Shown piece after piece: positions 17,112 to 25,715 of a DNA stretch of 64,000 nt (position 1 is its first letter; every line of letters starts with the position of its first letter). The notes beneath the pieces are model-generated. The model had not been told where the DNA came from, did no database searches, and saw only the letters and a list, made by a program, of their open reading frames with translations. Origin of the DNA: Pseudomonas cedrina subsp. cedrina (GTDB lineage: Bacteria; Pseudomonadota; Gammaproteobacteria; Pseudomonadales; Pseudomonadaceae). The position numbers were made by a program, and so were the translations under genes. The stretch lies in contig NZ_MNPW01000008.1 in assembly GCF_001983175.1 (NCBI RefSeq), positions 124,001 through 188,000 on the forward strand. Direction: 5' to 3'.

Positions 17112-18584
17112 ATGCTTACCGTGACCGAAGCTTTTGTTGTCGTTCAAACCGCCGAAGAAGCCGTGGATCGGCTGGCGGCCCTGCATGAGCGCGCTACCGG
17201 CGCGCTCAATCAAGCCCTCAAGCAATACCTCAAGGACCGCGTAGAGCCCGACGCCGAACAACGCGCGCTGTTTCGCTACCCGGAACTGCGCCTGACCTAC
17301 CACTGCCACGGCGAAGTCCCACAGACCACCCGGGCGTATGCCAAGGTCCAGTTGCCGGGAACCTACAGCGTTACCGTCACTCATCCGGCGGCGTTCCGTA
17401 AATACCTGCTGGAGCAACTGGTGCCGCTGATGCACGATTTCACCGTGACGGTGGAAGTGGGCGTCAGCCAACAGAACATCCCGTATCCGTATGTAGTGGA
17501 GCAGGGCGACGAGTTGGCCGGCTCCGGCGTGACCGCCGCGACCCTGGCCCGCGTGTTCCCCAGCACCGACCTGTCGGCCGCCACCGATGGCATTGCCGAT
17601 GGCCTGTACGATTGGGAAAACACCGACCCGCTGCCGTTGGCGCTGTTCGATGCGGCACGCGTGGACTTTTCCCTGCGCCGCCTGGTGCATTACACCGGCA
17701 GCGACTGGCGCCACGTGCAGCCATGGATCCTGCTGACCAACTACCACCGCTATGTCGACCAGTTCATCCTGCATGGCCTGGAACAACTGCGCAGCGATCC
17801 GCGGTTTATCCGCATGGTGCTACCGGGCAATGTGATCATCGACAAGAGCATGGACCATGGCGAAGCGTCGGCGATTGCCGCCGGCGTGGTCTGGCACCGC
17901 TACCAGATGCCGGCCTACCACCTGCAAGCCACCGACGGTCACGGCGTGACGCTGGTGAACATCGGCGTCGGCCCGTCCAATGCCAAGAACATCACCGACC
18001 ACCTGGCCGTGCTGCGTCCGCATTGCTGGCTGATGATCGGCCATTGTGGCGGCCTGCGCCAATCTCAGACCATCGGCGATTACGTACTGGCTCACGCCTA
18101 CATGCGTCGCGACGGGATTCTGGACCGCGTGGTACCGCCGAACATCCCGATTCCGGCCCTGGCCGAAGTACAGATGGCCTTGCAGCAAGCGGCCGCCAAC
18201 GTGACTGGCGAAAAAGGCGAAGAGCTGAAAAAACGCCTGCGCACCGGCACCGTCCTGACCTATGACGACCGCAACTGGGAACTGCGCTGGGCCCAGGAAC
18301 GACCGTTGATCAACCTGTCCCGCGCCGTGGCGGTGGACATGGAAAGCGGCACCATCGCCGCCCAGGGTTATCGTTTGCGGGTGCCGTACGGCACGTTGCT
18401 GTGCGTATCGGACAAACCGCTGCACAGCGAGATCAAGCTGCCGGGTTCGGCCAACGCGTTTTATGAGCGTGCGGTCAGCCAGCACCTGAAGATCGGCATC
18501 GAGGCGGTCGACCTGCTGCGCACCGAACTCAACTCGCTGCACTCGCGCAAACTGCGCAGCTTCGACGAGCCGCCGTTCCGCTAA
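17112..18584 (+). CDS. amn: AMP nucleosidase
   Basis: Cleaves AMP to adenine and ribose 5-phosphate and so regulates adenylate pools. The 490-residue protein is close to the E. coli length. The N-terminal AMNp_N domain (about 10-170, YPELRLTYHC) is followed by a nucleoside phosphorylase-type domain (about 260-440) with the signatures LVNIGVGPSNAKNITDHLAV, WLMIGHCGGLR and AVDMESGTIAAQGYRLRVPYGTLLCVSDKPLHSE. The start is ATG 17112; the MTVTEAF-like beginning matches the family. In stress or phosphate limitation the E. coli enzyme is allosterically controlled by ATP and phosphate. Confidence 0.95.
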   Translation: MLTVTEAFVVVQTAEEAVDRLAALHERATGALNQALKQYLKDRVEPDAEQRALFRYPELRLTYHCHGEVPQTTRAYAKVQLPGTYSVTVTHPAAFRKYLLEQLVPLMHDFTVTVEVGVSQQNIPYPYVVEQGDELAGSGVTAATLARVFPSTDLSAATDGIADGLYDWENTDPLPLALFDAARVDFSLRRLVHYTGSDWRHVQPWILLTNYHRYVDQFILHGLEQLRSDPRFIRMVLPGNVIIDKSMDHGEASAIAAGVVWHRYQMPAYHLQATDGHGVTLVNIGVGPSNAKNITDHLAVLRPHCWLMIGHCGGLRQSQTIGDYVLAHAYMRRDGILDRVVPPNIPIPALAEVQMALQQAAANVTGEKGEELKKRLRTGTVLTYDDRNWELRWAQERPLINLSRAVAVDMESGTIAAQGYRLRVPYGTLLCVSDKPLHSEIKLPGSANAFYERAVSQHLKIGIEAVDLLRTELNSLHSRKLRSFDEPPFR

Positions 18585-18602
18585 GCGCTGGGGATGGTCA
18601 TT

Positions 18603-18641
18603 TAACGGTCAGGCCACTAGCATTGTCGGTCCTGACCGTTA
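18603..18641. promoter_or_regulatory. 11-bp perfect inverted repeat between amn and rluE-like gene
   Basis: TAACGGTCAGG (18603-18613) pairs with CCTGACCGTTA (18631-18641) across a 17-base spacer, ending one base before the first possible start of the pseudouridine synthase. There is no T tract after it, so it is not a standard terminator. It could be a protein operator or a structure that masks the ribosome site. Confidence 0.6.
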
Positions 18642-18642
18642 G

Positions 18643-19290
18643 ATGTTCCTTGCCATGTCCCGTCCCACCCGTCCCGATTCGCGCCGCCCTGGCGCGAAAC
18701 CTCCGTATTCCGCTGCGCGCCGCGTCGCCAAGGCGCCGCCGGCCGAGCCGAAGTTGATCCTGTTCAACAAGCCGTTCGACGTACTGACCCAGTTCAGCGA
18801 CGAAGGCGGGCGCGCGACTCTCAAAGACTTTATCGATATTCCCGGCATCTACCCGGCCGGCCGCCTGGACCGTGACAGCGAAGGCCTGTTACTGCTGACC
18901 AACGATGGCCAGTTACAGGCGCGCATTGCCGACCCCAGGCACAAGCTGGCGAAAACCTATTGGGTGCAAGTCGAAGGCGAGCCCAGCGAAGAACAGCTGC
19001 AACGCCTGCGCGACGGCGTGGAGCTCAACGACGGTAAAACCTTGCCCGCCGAAGCCCGGCCGTTGGATGAACCTGAGTTATGGCCACGCAACCCGCCGGT
19101 ACGCTTTCGCAAAAGCGTGCCCACCCATTGGTTGGAGCTGGTGATTCGGGAAGGGCGCAACCGTCAGGTACGCCGCATGACGGCGGCCGTGGGCTTGCCC
19201 ACGTTGCGGCTGGTGCGTGTGCGAATTGGCGATTGGACCCTCGACGGCCTGGATCAAGGCCAGTGGCGGGAAGTACCGGCGCGTTTATAA
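18643..19290 (+). CDS. rluE: RluE-type 23S rRNA pseudouridine synthase
   Basis: RsuA/RluE/RluB/RluF family pseudouridine synthase. The catalytic aspartate lies in the family signature AGRLDRDSEGLLLLTNDG (about residues 72-89). KLILFNKPFDVLTQF precedes it and LVIREGRNRQVRRMTAAVGLPTLRLVRVRIGDWTL follows. There is no N-terminal S4 domain, which points to RluE (U2457 of 23S rRNA in E. coli) rather than RsuA or RluB. Residues 1-40 are basic and proline-rich, typical of pseudomonad copies. An alternative start is ATG 18655. The 3' end overlaps the convergent DUF2788 gene by 6 bp. Confidence 0.88.
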   Translation: MFLAMSRPTRPDSRRPGAKPPYSAARRVAKAPPAEPKLILFNKPFDVLTQFSDEGGRATLKDFIDIPGIYPAGRLDRDSEGLLLLTNDGQLQARIADPRHKLAKTYWVQVEGEPSEEQLQRLRDGVELNDGKTLPAEARPLDEPELWPRNPPVRFRKSVPTHWLELVIREGRNRQVRRMTAAVGLPTLRLVRVRIGDWTLDGLDQGQWREVPARL

Positions 19291-19503
19291 GGCGCCGGAC
19301 TCGATCAGGCCGATCACCACGCTCTTGATGATGAACGCGGCCACGCCCAGCCCCAGCACGAAGAACAGGATAAACGAGCCAAAGCGCCCTGCCTTGGACT
19401 TCTTCGCCAGGTCCCAGACGATAAAGCCCATGAAAATGATCAGGAGGGTGACCAGGCCGGTCATCATCCATTCTTCAAACAGGACGGGGTCGATGTTGTT
19501 CAT
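19285..19503 (-). CDS. DUF2788 small membrane protein
   Basis: A 72-residue inner-membrane protein of the DUF2788 family. Two hydrophobic helices (about residues 14-31 WMMTGLVTLLIIFMGFIVWD and 42-64 FGSFILFFVLGLGVAAFIIK) are separated by a basic loop (LAKKSKAGR). The function is unknown. A GGAAAAGT-type ribosome site precedes ATG 19503. The stop overlaps the stop region of the rluE-like gene on the opposite strand, so transcripts of the two genes are complementary at their ends. Confidence 0.85.
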   Translation of the reverse strand: MNNIDPVLFEEWMMTGLVTLLIIFMGFIVWDLAKKSKAGRFGSFILFFVLGLGVAAFIIKSVVIGLIESGAL

Positions 19504-19583
19504 AGGGACTTTTCCGACAGGGCAGGCGGGCAGTATAGGGCAGGGTCACAGGCGCAATATTGACCTGAGTCGGTCGCGGTCAA

Positions 19584-19672
19584 TGTGGGAGCTGGCTTGC
19601 CTGCGATAGCGGTGGACCAGTCAGCCTCACTGTGACTGACAGACCGCCATCGCAGGCAAGCCAGCTCCCACA
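19584..19672. repeat. REPIN, GTGGGAGCTGGCTTGCC family
   Basis: Complete inverted REP pair with inner repeat GGTGGACCAGTCAGCC / GACTGACAGACCGCC. It lies between the DUF2788 promoter region and the end of the Lrp gene. Confidence 0.95.
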
Positions 19673-19689
19673 TTTGAACTTCGCTGCCT

Positions 19690-20169
19690 TTAAGTACGCA
19701 GGTGGGTCAGTGGCAGTTCGGTGCTATTCAATACCTGGTTCAGCACAAAACTGGAACGCACACTGGTCACGCCTTCAATGCGGGTCAAATGCCCCAGCAG
19801 CAGTTTCTGGTAGTGGTCCATGTCCGGCACCACCACTTTCAACTGGTAGTCGGCATCCATCCCCGTCACCAGGCTGCACTCCAATACCTGTGGCAGGGTG
19901 CGGATCGCCGCTTCGAAATTCTCGAAACGCTCGGGGGTGTGGCGGTCCATGCCGATCAGCACATAGGCCGTGAGGCTCAGGCCGAGCATCTTGCGGTCGA
20001 GCAACGCGACCTGGCGGGCGATGTAGCCGTCGTCTTCCAACTGCTTGACCCGGCGCGAGCACGGCGAAGGCGACAGGCCGATTCGCTCGGCCAACTCCTG
20101 GTTGGAGATCCTCGCGTCACGCTGCAATTCCGCCAGAATACTCAGGTCGTATCGGTCAAGCTTGCTCAT
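19690..20169 (-). CDS. Lrp/AsnC family transcriptional regulator
   Basis: A 159-residue feast/famine regulator. The N-terminal AsnC-type helix-turn-helix (residues 4-60, LSILAELQRDARISNQELAERIGLSPSPCSRRVKQLEDDGYI) is followed by a RAM/ACT-like effector domain (about 70-145) that binds amino acids and builds octamers. The clue to the ligand would normally be the divergent gene, but here the next coding gene is a DUF6515 protein 397 bp away, with a terminator in between. CGCAA repeats just upstream of its start (20227, 20246, 20255) are candidate autoregulatory sites. The cognate amino acid cannot be inferred. Confidence 0.93.
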   Translation of the reverse strand: MSKLDRYDLSILAELQRDARISNQELAERIGLSPSPCSRRVKQLEDDGYIARQVALLDRKMLGLSLTAYVLIGMDRHTPERFENFEAAIRTLPQVLECSLVTGMDADYQLKVVVPDMDHYQKLLLGHLTRIEGVTSVRSSFVLNQVLNSTELPLTHLRT

Positions 20170-20259
20170 CGGGTTAACCTTTGTCGTAACTATTGCGGTG
20201 AATTATCCATGAAGGGTTAAAAATTGCGCAAGCACTGTTTATTGACGCAATCTTCGCAA

Positions 20260-20485
20260 TCATCTGTCGGGCGCGGGCGGGTATCGTTATCAACAGAATC
20301 ACCGCCTGGACAACAGTCCACAGCAGCCCGCCCAATCAGGTGCGCTGCGGCCGCCACCCCAGCAGGGTTGAGCCGGCCTCCAGGCTGCACACTGTCCACA
20401 AGACGGCGTGAGGTGAGCCAACGCCAAAAGCGTTGAGCCAGGACGAAGTTCTCAAGGGGTGGCCGACGGGTCGCCCCTTTTCTTT
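20260..20485 (+). ncRNA. Candidate small RNA or orphan leader ending at a strong terminator
   Basis: The terminator at 20454-20485 ends a rightward transcript, yet the only gene on that strand upstream is amn/rluE, more than 1 kb away and separated by leftward genes. A transcript starting after the CGCAA cluster would be about 200-230 nt with an internal hairpin (20420-20436) and several GGA triplets. I recognise no known RNA family. The 5' end given is a guess. Confidence 0.35.
20454..20485 (+). terminator. Intrinsic terminator
   Basis: Stem AAGGGGTGGCC / GGGTCGCCCCTT (two G-U pairs, GACG loop), followed by TTTCTTTT. It is a strong textbook structure on the plus strand, with no annotated gene ahead of it. 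Confidence 0.85.
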
Positions 20486-20566
20486 TGCCTACTGATAACC
20501 TGTGCCAGAACCGGGCCTCGCTTTTCCAGTCTTATGGACAGGCCCTAATCCGCAGTGAGGAATAGC

Positions 20567-21601
20567 ATGAAGCGCATCTGGCGTATGGCAGGTGTTGGTT
20601 TGCTGGTGGTCAGTGTCGGCACGCAAGTAGTGGCCGACGAGCGCGATAACTCACCGAATCAGGGGCAGCGGCCGCAGGGCGGAGGTGGGCAGCATGAGCG
20701 TGGTCCTGAAGGCGGGCGGCCGGAAAGTAATCCGCCGCGCCCTGAGAACAATCAGCCACGCCCGCAGAATCAGCATTTTGAACGTGGCGGCCCTGACGGC
20801 GGCGGCCAATGGCAAAGCCGTCCGCTAAACAATGAGCAGCCTCGGCCGGCGCCGCAGCCCCAGCCGGCGAACAACCTGCCGATCCAGGGCCGGCCCGATA
20901 CCGTGCGTCAGACCCAGGAACCGCGCCAGGGCTACTACCGCGACATTCCCCGGCGCAACGACGACAACCGACACTGGGAGGCGGGTGGCCCCGGTTCGCG
21001 CCCCGGCTACAACGGCCATCCCAACGATAACCGCTGGCCAGGCCGTCCCGACGGCCACGGCAATGGCTGGGGCCCGGGCCCGCAGTATCGCCCCGGCTAT
21101 ATCGTCGACCGCTTCCCGGAGCGTAATTACCGTGTGCCCTATCGTGGCCAGGATTACTTTTTCTCGGGCGGCTACTGGTATCGCCCGCAAGGCCCGCGCT
21201 ACGTCGTGGTCGCTCCGCCGTATGGCATCCGCGTGCATTACTTGCCGGACTATGCCCGAGAAGTATGGGTGGGCGGTTCGCTGTTGTTCCTCGCCGCCGG
21301 CGCTTACTACGCCTACGAAGAAAGCACCCAGCAGTACGTGGTGGTGCAACCACCGGCGGCTGTGCCCACGCCGCCGCCCGCGCCGCAGGGCAACGGTTAT
21401 GACGTGGTGGCGTACCCCGCCAACGGCCAGTCACCGGCCCAGGTGCAGCAGGACGGCAATGACTGTTATCGCTGGGCGGTGCAGCAAAGCGGCTTCGACC
21501 CCCAGCAAGTCACCTACGCCCCCGACCCGGCCGTGGTGCGCACCTACCGCCAGGCCCAAGGCAATTGCCTGAGCAGCCGCGGCTATCAGGTGCAGTACTA
21601 G
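20567..21601 (+). CDS. Exported DUF6515 family protein with disordered P/Q/G/R-rich N-terminus
   Basis: A 344-residue secreted protein. The signal peptide (about 1-26) ends at VVADER. Residues 27-180 are low-complexity, rich in P, Q, G, N and R (RPENNQPRPQNQ-type repeats) and surely disordered. A DUF6515 domain follows (about 185-265) with GQDYFFSGGYWYRPQGPRY and PPYGIRVHYLPDY, then a hydrophobic segment (VGGSLLFLAAGAYYAYEE) and a C-terminal module (DCYRWAVQQSGFDP ... GNCLSSRGYQVQ) with two cysteines. The function is unknown. The domain order is typical for cell-envelope-associated proteins of this family. ATG 20567 has a GAGG site; the stop overlaps the convergent fieF gene by 4 bp. Confidence 0.85.
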   Translation: MKRIWRMAGVGLLVVSVGTQVVADERDNSPNQGQRPQGGGGQHERGPEGGRPESNPPRPENNQPRPQNQHFERGGPDGGGQWQSRPLNNEQPRPAPQPQPANNLPIQGRPDTVRQTQEPRQGYYRDIPRRNDDNRHWEAGGPGSRPGYNGHPNDNRWPGRPDGHGNGWGPGPQYRPGYIVDRFPERNYRVPYRGQDYFFSGGYWYRPQGPRYVVVAPPYGIRVHYLPDYAREVWVGGSLLFLAAGAYYAYEESTQQYVVVQPPAAVPTPPPAPQGNGYDVVAYPANGQSPAQVQQDGNDCYRWAVQQSGFDPQQVTYAPDPAVVRTYRQAQGNCLSSRGYQVQY

Positions 21602-22491
21602 GCCTTATTGCCCGTGACCACTTCCCGTGGGTCGGCGTGCACCAGCACTTCGGCGCGCGGGTAGGCTTGGTGGATGGCATCGGCGGCTCTGTCGCTGATG
21701 CCGTGGGCGACGGACAGCGTCAATTCCCCCGGCAGCTCCAGGTGCAACTGCACAAACCAATGGTTGCCCGACACGCGCGTGCGCAAGTCATGGGCACCCA
21801 ATACCCCCGGTACGCCACGGGCCAGTTCCAGCATGTGCTGGCTCACATCCGGCGGCAGTTCCTCATCCATCAGCACCGCAAAGCTTTCGCGGGCAATCTG
21901 AATCGCGCTCCATAAGATGTAGGCGGCGATGCCCAGGCCGAACCAGGCGTCCACCCGATGGTAGCCAACGCCGGCCAGGATCAGTGCCACCAGAATGCTG
22001 CCGTTGAGCATCAGGTCCGAACGGTAGTGCAGCGAGTCGGCGCGCACGGCGTTGGAGCCGGTTTCACGGACCACCCGGTGTTGCAGCATCAACAACGCCA
22101 CGGTCAGCACCAGGGAGAAGACGATCACCCCGATGCTCAACCACGGCGCGCCCACCGGTTCCGGGTGTTGCAGGCGCCCGTAGGCCTGGAACGCGATCAG
22201 TACCGCGCTGCCGCCGATAAACAGCGCCTGGGCCATGCCCGACAGCGACTCCGCTTTGCCATGCCCATAGCGGTGATCGTCATCGGCCGGGCGCAGCGCG
22301 TAATGCACGGCCACCAGGTTAAGTAGCGAGGTCACGCCGTCCAGCAGTGAGTCGGTCAGCCCGGCGAGCATGCTCACCGAGCCGCTGAACCACCAGGCGA
22401 TGGCCTTGGTGACAATCAGCACACAGGCCACGCCCACCGACGCGCGGGTGGCCAGGCGCAAGAGCCTGGCGTGTTCGGCACTGCTGGTCAT
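21598..22491 (-). CDS. fieF: Cation diffusion facilitator FieF/YiiP
   Basis: Inner-membrane proton-coupled exporter of divalent metals (Fe2+, Zn2+, Cd2+ in E. coli FieF). It has 297 residues and six helices. The intramembrane metal site is DSLLD (about residues 46-50) in helix 2 and HYRSD (about 154-158) in helix 5. A cytoplasmic CTD follows with GVPGVLGAHDLRTRVSGNHWFVQLHLELP and histidines at the dimer interface. It starts at ATG 22491 and is followed 10 bp upstream by a lipoprotein gene on the same strand, so the two may be co-transcribed. Confidence 0.93.
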   Translation of the reverse strand: MTSSAEHARLLRLATRASVGVACVLIVTKAIAWWFSGSVSMLAGLTDSLLDGVTSLLNLVAVHYALRPADDDHRYGHGKAESLSGMAQALFIGGSAVLIAFQAYGRLQHPEPVGAPWLSIGVIVFSLVLTVALLMLQHRVVRETGSNAVRADSLHYRSDLMLNGSILVALILAGVGYHRVDAWFGLGIAAYILWSAIQIARESFAVLMDEELPPDVSQHMLELARGVPGVLGAHDLRTRVSGNHWFVQLHLELPGELTLSVAHGISDRAADAIHQAYPRAEVLVHADPREVVTGNKA

Positions 22492-22500
22492 AAACGGTCC

Positions 22501-22920
22501 TTAGGCGGCGGGCTGCAGGCCCAGGGCCGCGAGTTGCTGCACGCTGCCCTTGAACTGGATCATGCGCGGATCGTCCAGCGGCAAGGTACGGCCGGTTTCT
22601 TTCTGGATGATGCTTTGCAGCTTGGCGTTGTCGACCTTGCCGTCGGCGCCAATGGCTTCGTGGAGTTTTTCCGGGGCGACCAGGGCGGTCTTGCCCGGTT
22701 CGAAGTAAATGGCGCCGGTGGCGAAGTCCACGCCAAAGGCGATCAGGCCGGGGATTACGTAGAAGAGCAGGCCGATGGCGTCGAGCGCAGCGATAGCCGG
22801 GTCGATCTTGCCGTCGATCTGGCCGCGGCGGTCGGGGTAGAAGATCGAGCCGCAGGCGGTGAGTTGGCTCAGCAGGGTGAGGGCGAGGACACCGCCGATG
22901 ACACGGGAAGCGATACGCAT
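22501..22920 (-). CDS. Lipoprotein, YceK-like small envelope protein
   Basis: A 139-residue putative lipoprotein. A signal peptide with lipobox (LLSQLTAC, cysteine at residue 23) precedes GSIFYPDRRGQIDGKIDPAIAALDAIGLLFYVIPGLIAFGVDFATGAIYF. The YPDRRG/IDPAIAALDAIGLLFYVIPG stretch resembles YceK/YidQ-type DUF1375 lipoproteins. Some pseudomonad genomes carry the misleading label polyribonucleotide nucleotidyltransferase for this protein, for which nothing in the sequence gives support. The residue after the lipid cysteine is G, predicting outer-membrane sorting. It is upstream of fieF with 9 bp between them. Confidence 0.8.
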   Translation of the reverse strand: MRIASRVIGGVLALTLLSQLTACGSIFYPDRRGQIDGKIDPAIAALDAIGLLFYVIPGLIAFGVDFATGAIYFEPGKTALVAPEKLHEAIGADGKVDNAKLQSIIQKETGRTLPLDDPRMIQFKGSVQQLAALGLQPAA

Positions 22921-23085
22921 AAAATTCTCCTGAACTCGTTTGAAAGGTGACTATAAGCCAGATCTACCAGGCGACGCTGTTCCCACATTGGACCGCATTC
23001 ACAGCCCATGCCGGTGGTGCTATACAGACCATCATCGGCATCCGGCAGTTCGCCGTTATACTCGCCGCTCTGCTTTGGAGCCAGT

Positions 23086-25593
23086 ATGAATTCGTTGCCG
23101 ATTGATGAAGTTTTACCCGCCCTGCGTGACGCTTTGGCCAACCGCCATGAAGCCGTGCTGGAAGCGCCGCCCGGCGCCGGTAAAACCACCCGCGTGCCCT
23201 TGGCTTTATTGAACGAGCCCTGGCTGGCCGGGCAGACCATCCTGATGCTCGAACCCCGGCGCCTGGCCGCCCGCGCCGCAGCGGAGCGATTGGCCAGCGA
23301 ATTGGGCGAAAAGGTCGGTGAAACCGTCGGCTATCGCATTCGCCTCGACAGCAAAGTGGGCCCCAACACCCGCATCGAAGTGGTCACCGAAGGCATTCTC
23401 ACCCGCCGCCTGCAGGATGACCCGGCGCTGGACGGCGTGGGGCTGCTGATCTTTGACGAGTACCACGAACGCAGCCTCGATGCCGACCTGGCGCTGGCCC
23501 TGAGCCTGAACGGTCGCGATCTGTTTCGTGATGAGCAGCCGCTGAAAATCCTGCTGATGTCCGCCACCCTGGAAGGCGAGCGCCTCTCCGGTTTGCTGGA
23601 CAACGCGCCGATCCTGCGCAGCGAAGGGCGCATGTTCCCGGTGCGGATGCGCTGGGGGCGGCCGTACCAGGCTGGGGAATTTATCGAGCCGCGGGTGGTG
23701 CAGACCATCCTTGAAGCGCTGCATGATGAAACCGGTAGCGTGCTGGTTTTCCTACCGGGCCAGGCGGAAATTCGCCGGGTCAATCAGCAACTGGCCGACG
23801 CTCTGGGTAACCGCCCGGATCTGCTCCTTTGCCCGCTGCATGGCGAACTGGACCTCAATGCCCAACGCGCCGCCATCGACCCCGCGCCCGCCGGCAAGCG
23901 CAAAGTGGTGCTGGCCACCAACATCGCCGAGACCAGCCTGACCATCAACGGCGTGCGCGTGGTGATCGACGCCGGGCTGGCCCGTGTGCCGCGTTTCGAC
24001 CCGGGCAGCGGCATGACCCGCCTCGATACCCAGCGCATTTCCCGCGCCAGCGCCACCCAGCGCGCCGGCCGGGCAGGGCGCCTGGAGCCGGGCGTGTGCT
24101 ATCGCTTGTGGTCCGAAGACCAGCACGAAGGCCTGGCCGCTTATGGCAGTGCCGAAATTCTCGCGGCAGATCTAGCCGGCCTGGCCTTGCAGTTGGCGCG
24201 CTGGGGCGTCACGCCCGCGCAGCTGGTATGGCTGGATCTGCCGCCGGCCGCTGCATATGCCCAGGCCGAGGATTTGCTGGTGCGCCTGGGCGCTTTGAAG
24301 GAAGACAAGCTGACCGCCCATGGGCAGAAGATGGCCGAGTTGCCGGCCCATCCGCGCATCGCCCATTTGTTGTTGCGCGGGCAGGACCTGGGGTTGGCGG
24401 CGATGGCGTGCGAGGTCGCCGCGCTCTTGGGTGAGCGCGATATCCTGCGTGGCGGCGGTGCGGACTTGCACAGTCGCCTGGCGCTGCTGTCCGGCGAAGA
24501 ACGTGCGCGCGGTACGCAAGGCGGCGTACAGCGCGCCAAGCAGCTGGCCCGGCAATATCGCGGCTACCTGAGAGGCCAGGCCACGCAACCGGTTGGCGAC
24601 CCCGACCACCCGCGCTGGCTCGGCGCTTTGCTTGCCCTGGCGTACCCGGACCGCGTCGCCCAGCAACGCCGCCCCGATGGCGCCGAATACCGCCTGGCCA
24701 ACGGCCGCGCCGCGCTGTTCGCCGAGGCGGACAGCCTGATGAAGCAACCCTGGTTGGTCATCGCCGACCTCGGCAGCCGCCAGGGCCAGCGCGAAGAACG
24801 CATCTACCTGGCGGCCGAGTTTGATCCGGCATTGTTCGATACGGTACTCGCCGAACAAGTGCGCACTGTCGACCAGTTGGATTGGGACGAGCGCGAAGGC
24901 GTGCTGCGTGCCGAGCGCCAGCGCAAAGTCGGCGAACTGGTGCTCAGCCGCGAACCGCTGACTGGCCTCGACGAATCCGCCCGCAGCCAGGCGCTGGTCA
25001 ACCTGGTGCGCCGCAAAGGCCTGGAGCTGCTGCCGTGGACCCCCGAGCTGCGCCAGTGGCAGGCCCGCGTCCTGCTGTTGCGCCATCTCGACGCCGGCAA
25101 AGCCAGCGAATGGCCCGACGTCAGCGACAGCGCCTTGCTCGCCAGCCTCGAACACTGGTTGATGCCCTACCTGGGCAAAGTCTCGCGCCTGAGTCATTTC
25201 GCCAATTTGGATATCTCCAGCTTCCTGCACAACCTGCTGCCCTGGCCGCTGCCCCAGCGCCTCGACGAACTGGCGCCGCAGCATGTGAAAGTGCCGTCTG
25301 GCTCGTCGGTGCGCCTGGACTACAGCGAACAGCCGCCGATCCTGGCGGTGCGTTTGCAGGAGCTGTTCGGGCTGGCGGATACGCCACGCATCGCGGGCGG
25401 GCGTCAGGTGGTCAAGCTGCACCTGCTGTCCCCGGCACGGCGGCCGGTGCAGGTCACGCAGGATCTGGCGAACTTCTGGCGCAGTACCTACGCCGAGGTG
25501 AAGAAGGATTTGAAGGGGCGGTACCCCAAGCATTACTGGCCGGATGATCCGTTGATCGCCGAGCCCACTGCGCGGATCAAACCCCGCAAGTAG
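23086..25593 (+). CDS. hrpB: ATP-dependent helicase HrpB
   Basis: An 835-residue DEAH-family RNA helicase-like protein. Motif I is APPGAGKTTRVP (about residues 27-38), motif II LLIFDEYHERS (a DEYH variant of DEAH), motif III MSATLEG, motif V NIAETSLTINGV and motif VI QRAGRAGRLEPG. HA2 and the HrpB C-terminal domain follow (about 500-835, ending in SPARRPVQVTQDLANFWRSTYAEVKKDLKGRYPKHYWPDDP). ATG 23086 gives the family N-terminus; upstream in-frame residues are not conserved. The cellular substrate of HrpB is not firmly known. It is followed by a REPIN. Confidence 0.95.
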   Translation: MNSLPIDEVLPALRDALANRHEAVLEAPPGAGKTTRVPLALLNEPWLAGQTILMLEPRRLAARAAAERLASELGEKVGETVGYRIRLDSKVGPNTRIEVVTEGILTRRLQDDPALDGVGLLIFDEYHERSLDADLALALSLNGRDLFRDEQPLKILLMSATLEGERLSGLLDNAPILRSEGRMFPVRMRWGRPYQAGEFIEPRVVQTILEALHDETGSVLVFLPGQAEIRRVNQQLADALGNRPDLLLCPLHGELDLNAQRAAIDPAPAGKRKVVLATNIAETSLTINGVRVVIDAGLARVPRFDPGSGMTRLDTQRISRASATQRAGRAGRLEPGVCYRLWSEDQHEGLAAYGSAEILAADLAGLALQLARWGVTPAQLVWLDLPPAAAYAQAEDLLVRLGALKEDKLTAHGQKMAELPAHPRIAHLLLRGQDLGLAAMACEVAALLGERDILRGGGADLHSRLALLSGEERARGTQGGVQRAKQLARQYRGYLRGQATQPVGDPDHPRWLGALLALAYPDRVAQQRRPDGAEYRLANGRAALFAEADSLMKQPWLVIADLGSRQGQREERIYLAAEFDPALFDTVLAEQVRTVDQLDWDEREGVLRAERQRKVGELVLSREPLTGLDESARSQALVNLVRRKGLELLPWTPELRQWQARVLLLRHLDAGKASEWPDVSDSALLASLEHWLMPYLGKVSRLSHFANLDISSFLHNLLPWPLPQRLDELAPQHVKVPSGSSVRLDYSEQPPILAVRLQELFGLADTPRIAGGRQVVKLHLLSPARRPVQVTQDLANFWRSTYAEVKKDLKGRYPKHYWPDDPLIAEPTARIKPRK

Positions 25594-25610
25594 CCGCGAC
25601 AGAGGTCAAA

Positions 25611-25697
25611 TGTGGGAGCTGGCTTGCCTGCGATGATATCGCTGCGGTGTTACTGACAAACCGCGTCGTCTGCATCGCAGGCAAGCCAGCTCCCACA
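25611..25697. repeat. REPIN, GTGGGAGCTGGCTTGCC family
   Basis: Complete inverted REP pair lying between the convergent hrpB and endonuclease-family genes. It starts 17 bp after the hrpB stop and ends 18 bp before the stop of the opposite gene, so it is the only DNA available there for ending both transcripts. Confidence 0.95.
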
Positions 25698-25715
25698 TGG
25701 GTTTTGTGGTGTGGC

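Larger units (their letters stand above)
20170..20566. other. 397-bp intergenic region with Lrp-site candidates and an untranslated transcript candidate
   Basis: No credible protein gene is seen here. From the Lrp start rightward: an AT-rich stretch with three CGCAA copies (20227-20259), a GC-rich stretch, a hairpin CAACGC-CAAAA-GCGTTG (20420-20436) and an intrinsic terminator at 20454-20485. The remaining 80 bp form the leader of the DUF6515 gene. Confidence 0.6.

Noticed and set aside
20224..20436. 70-codon frame in the gap after the Lrp gene
   Set aside because: No ribosome site, arginine/serine/proline-rich chance composition. The DNA fits a non-coding transcript better.
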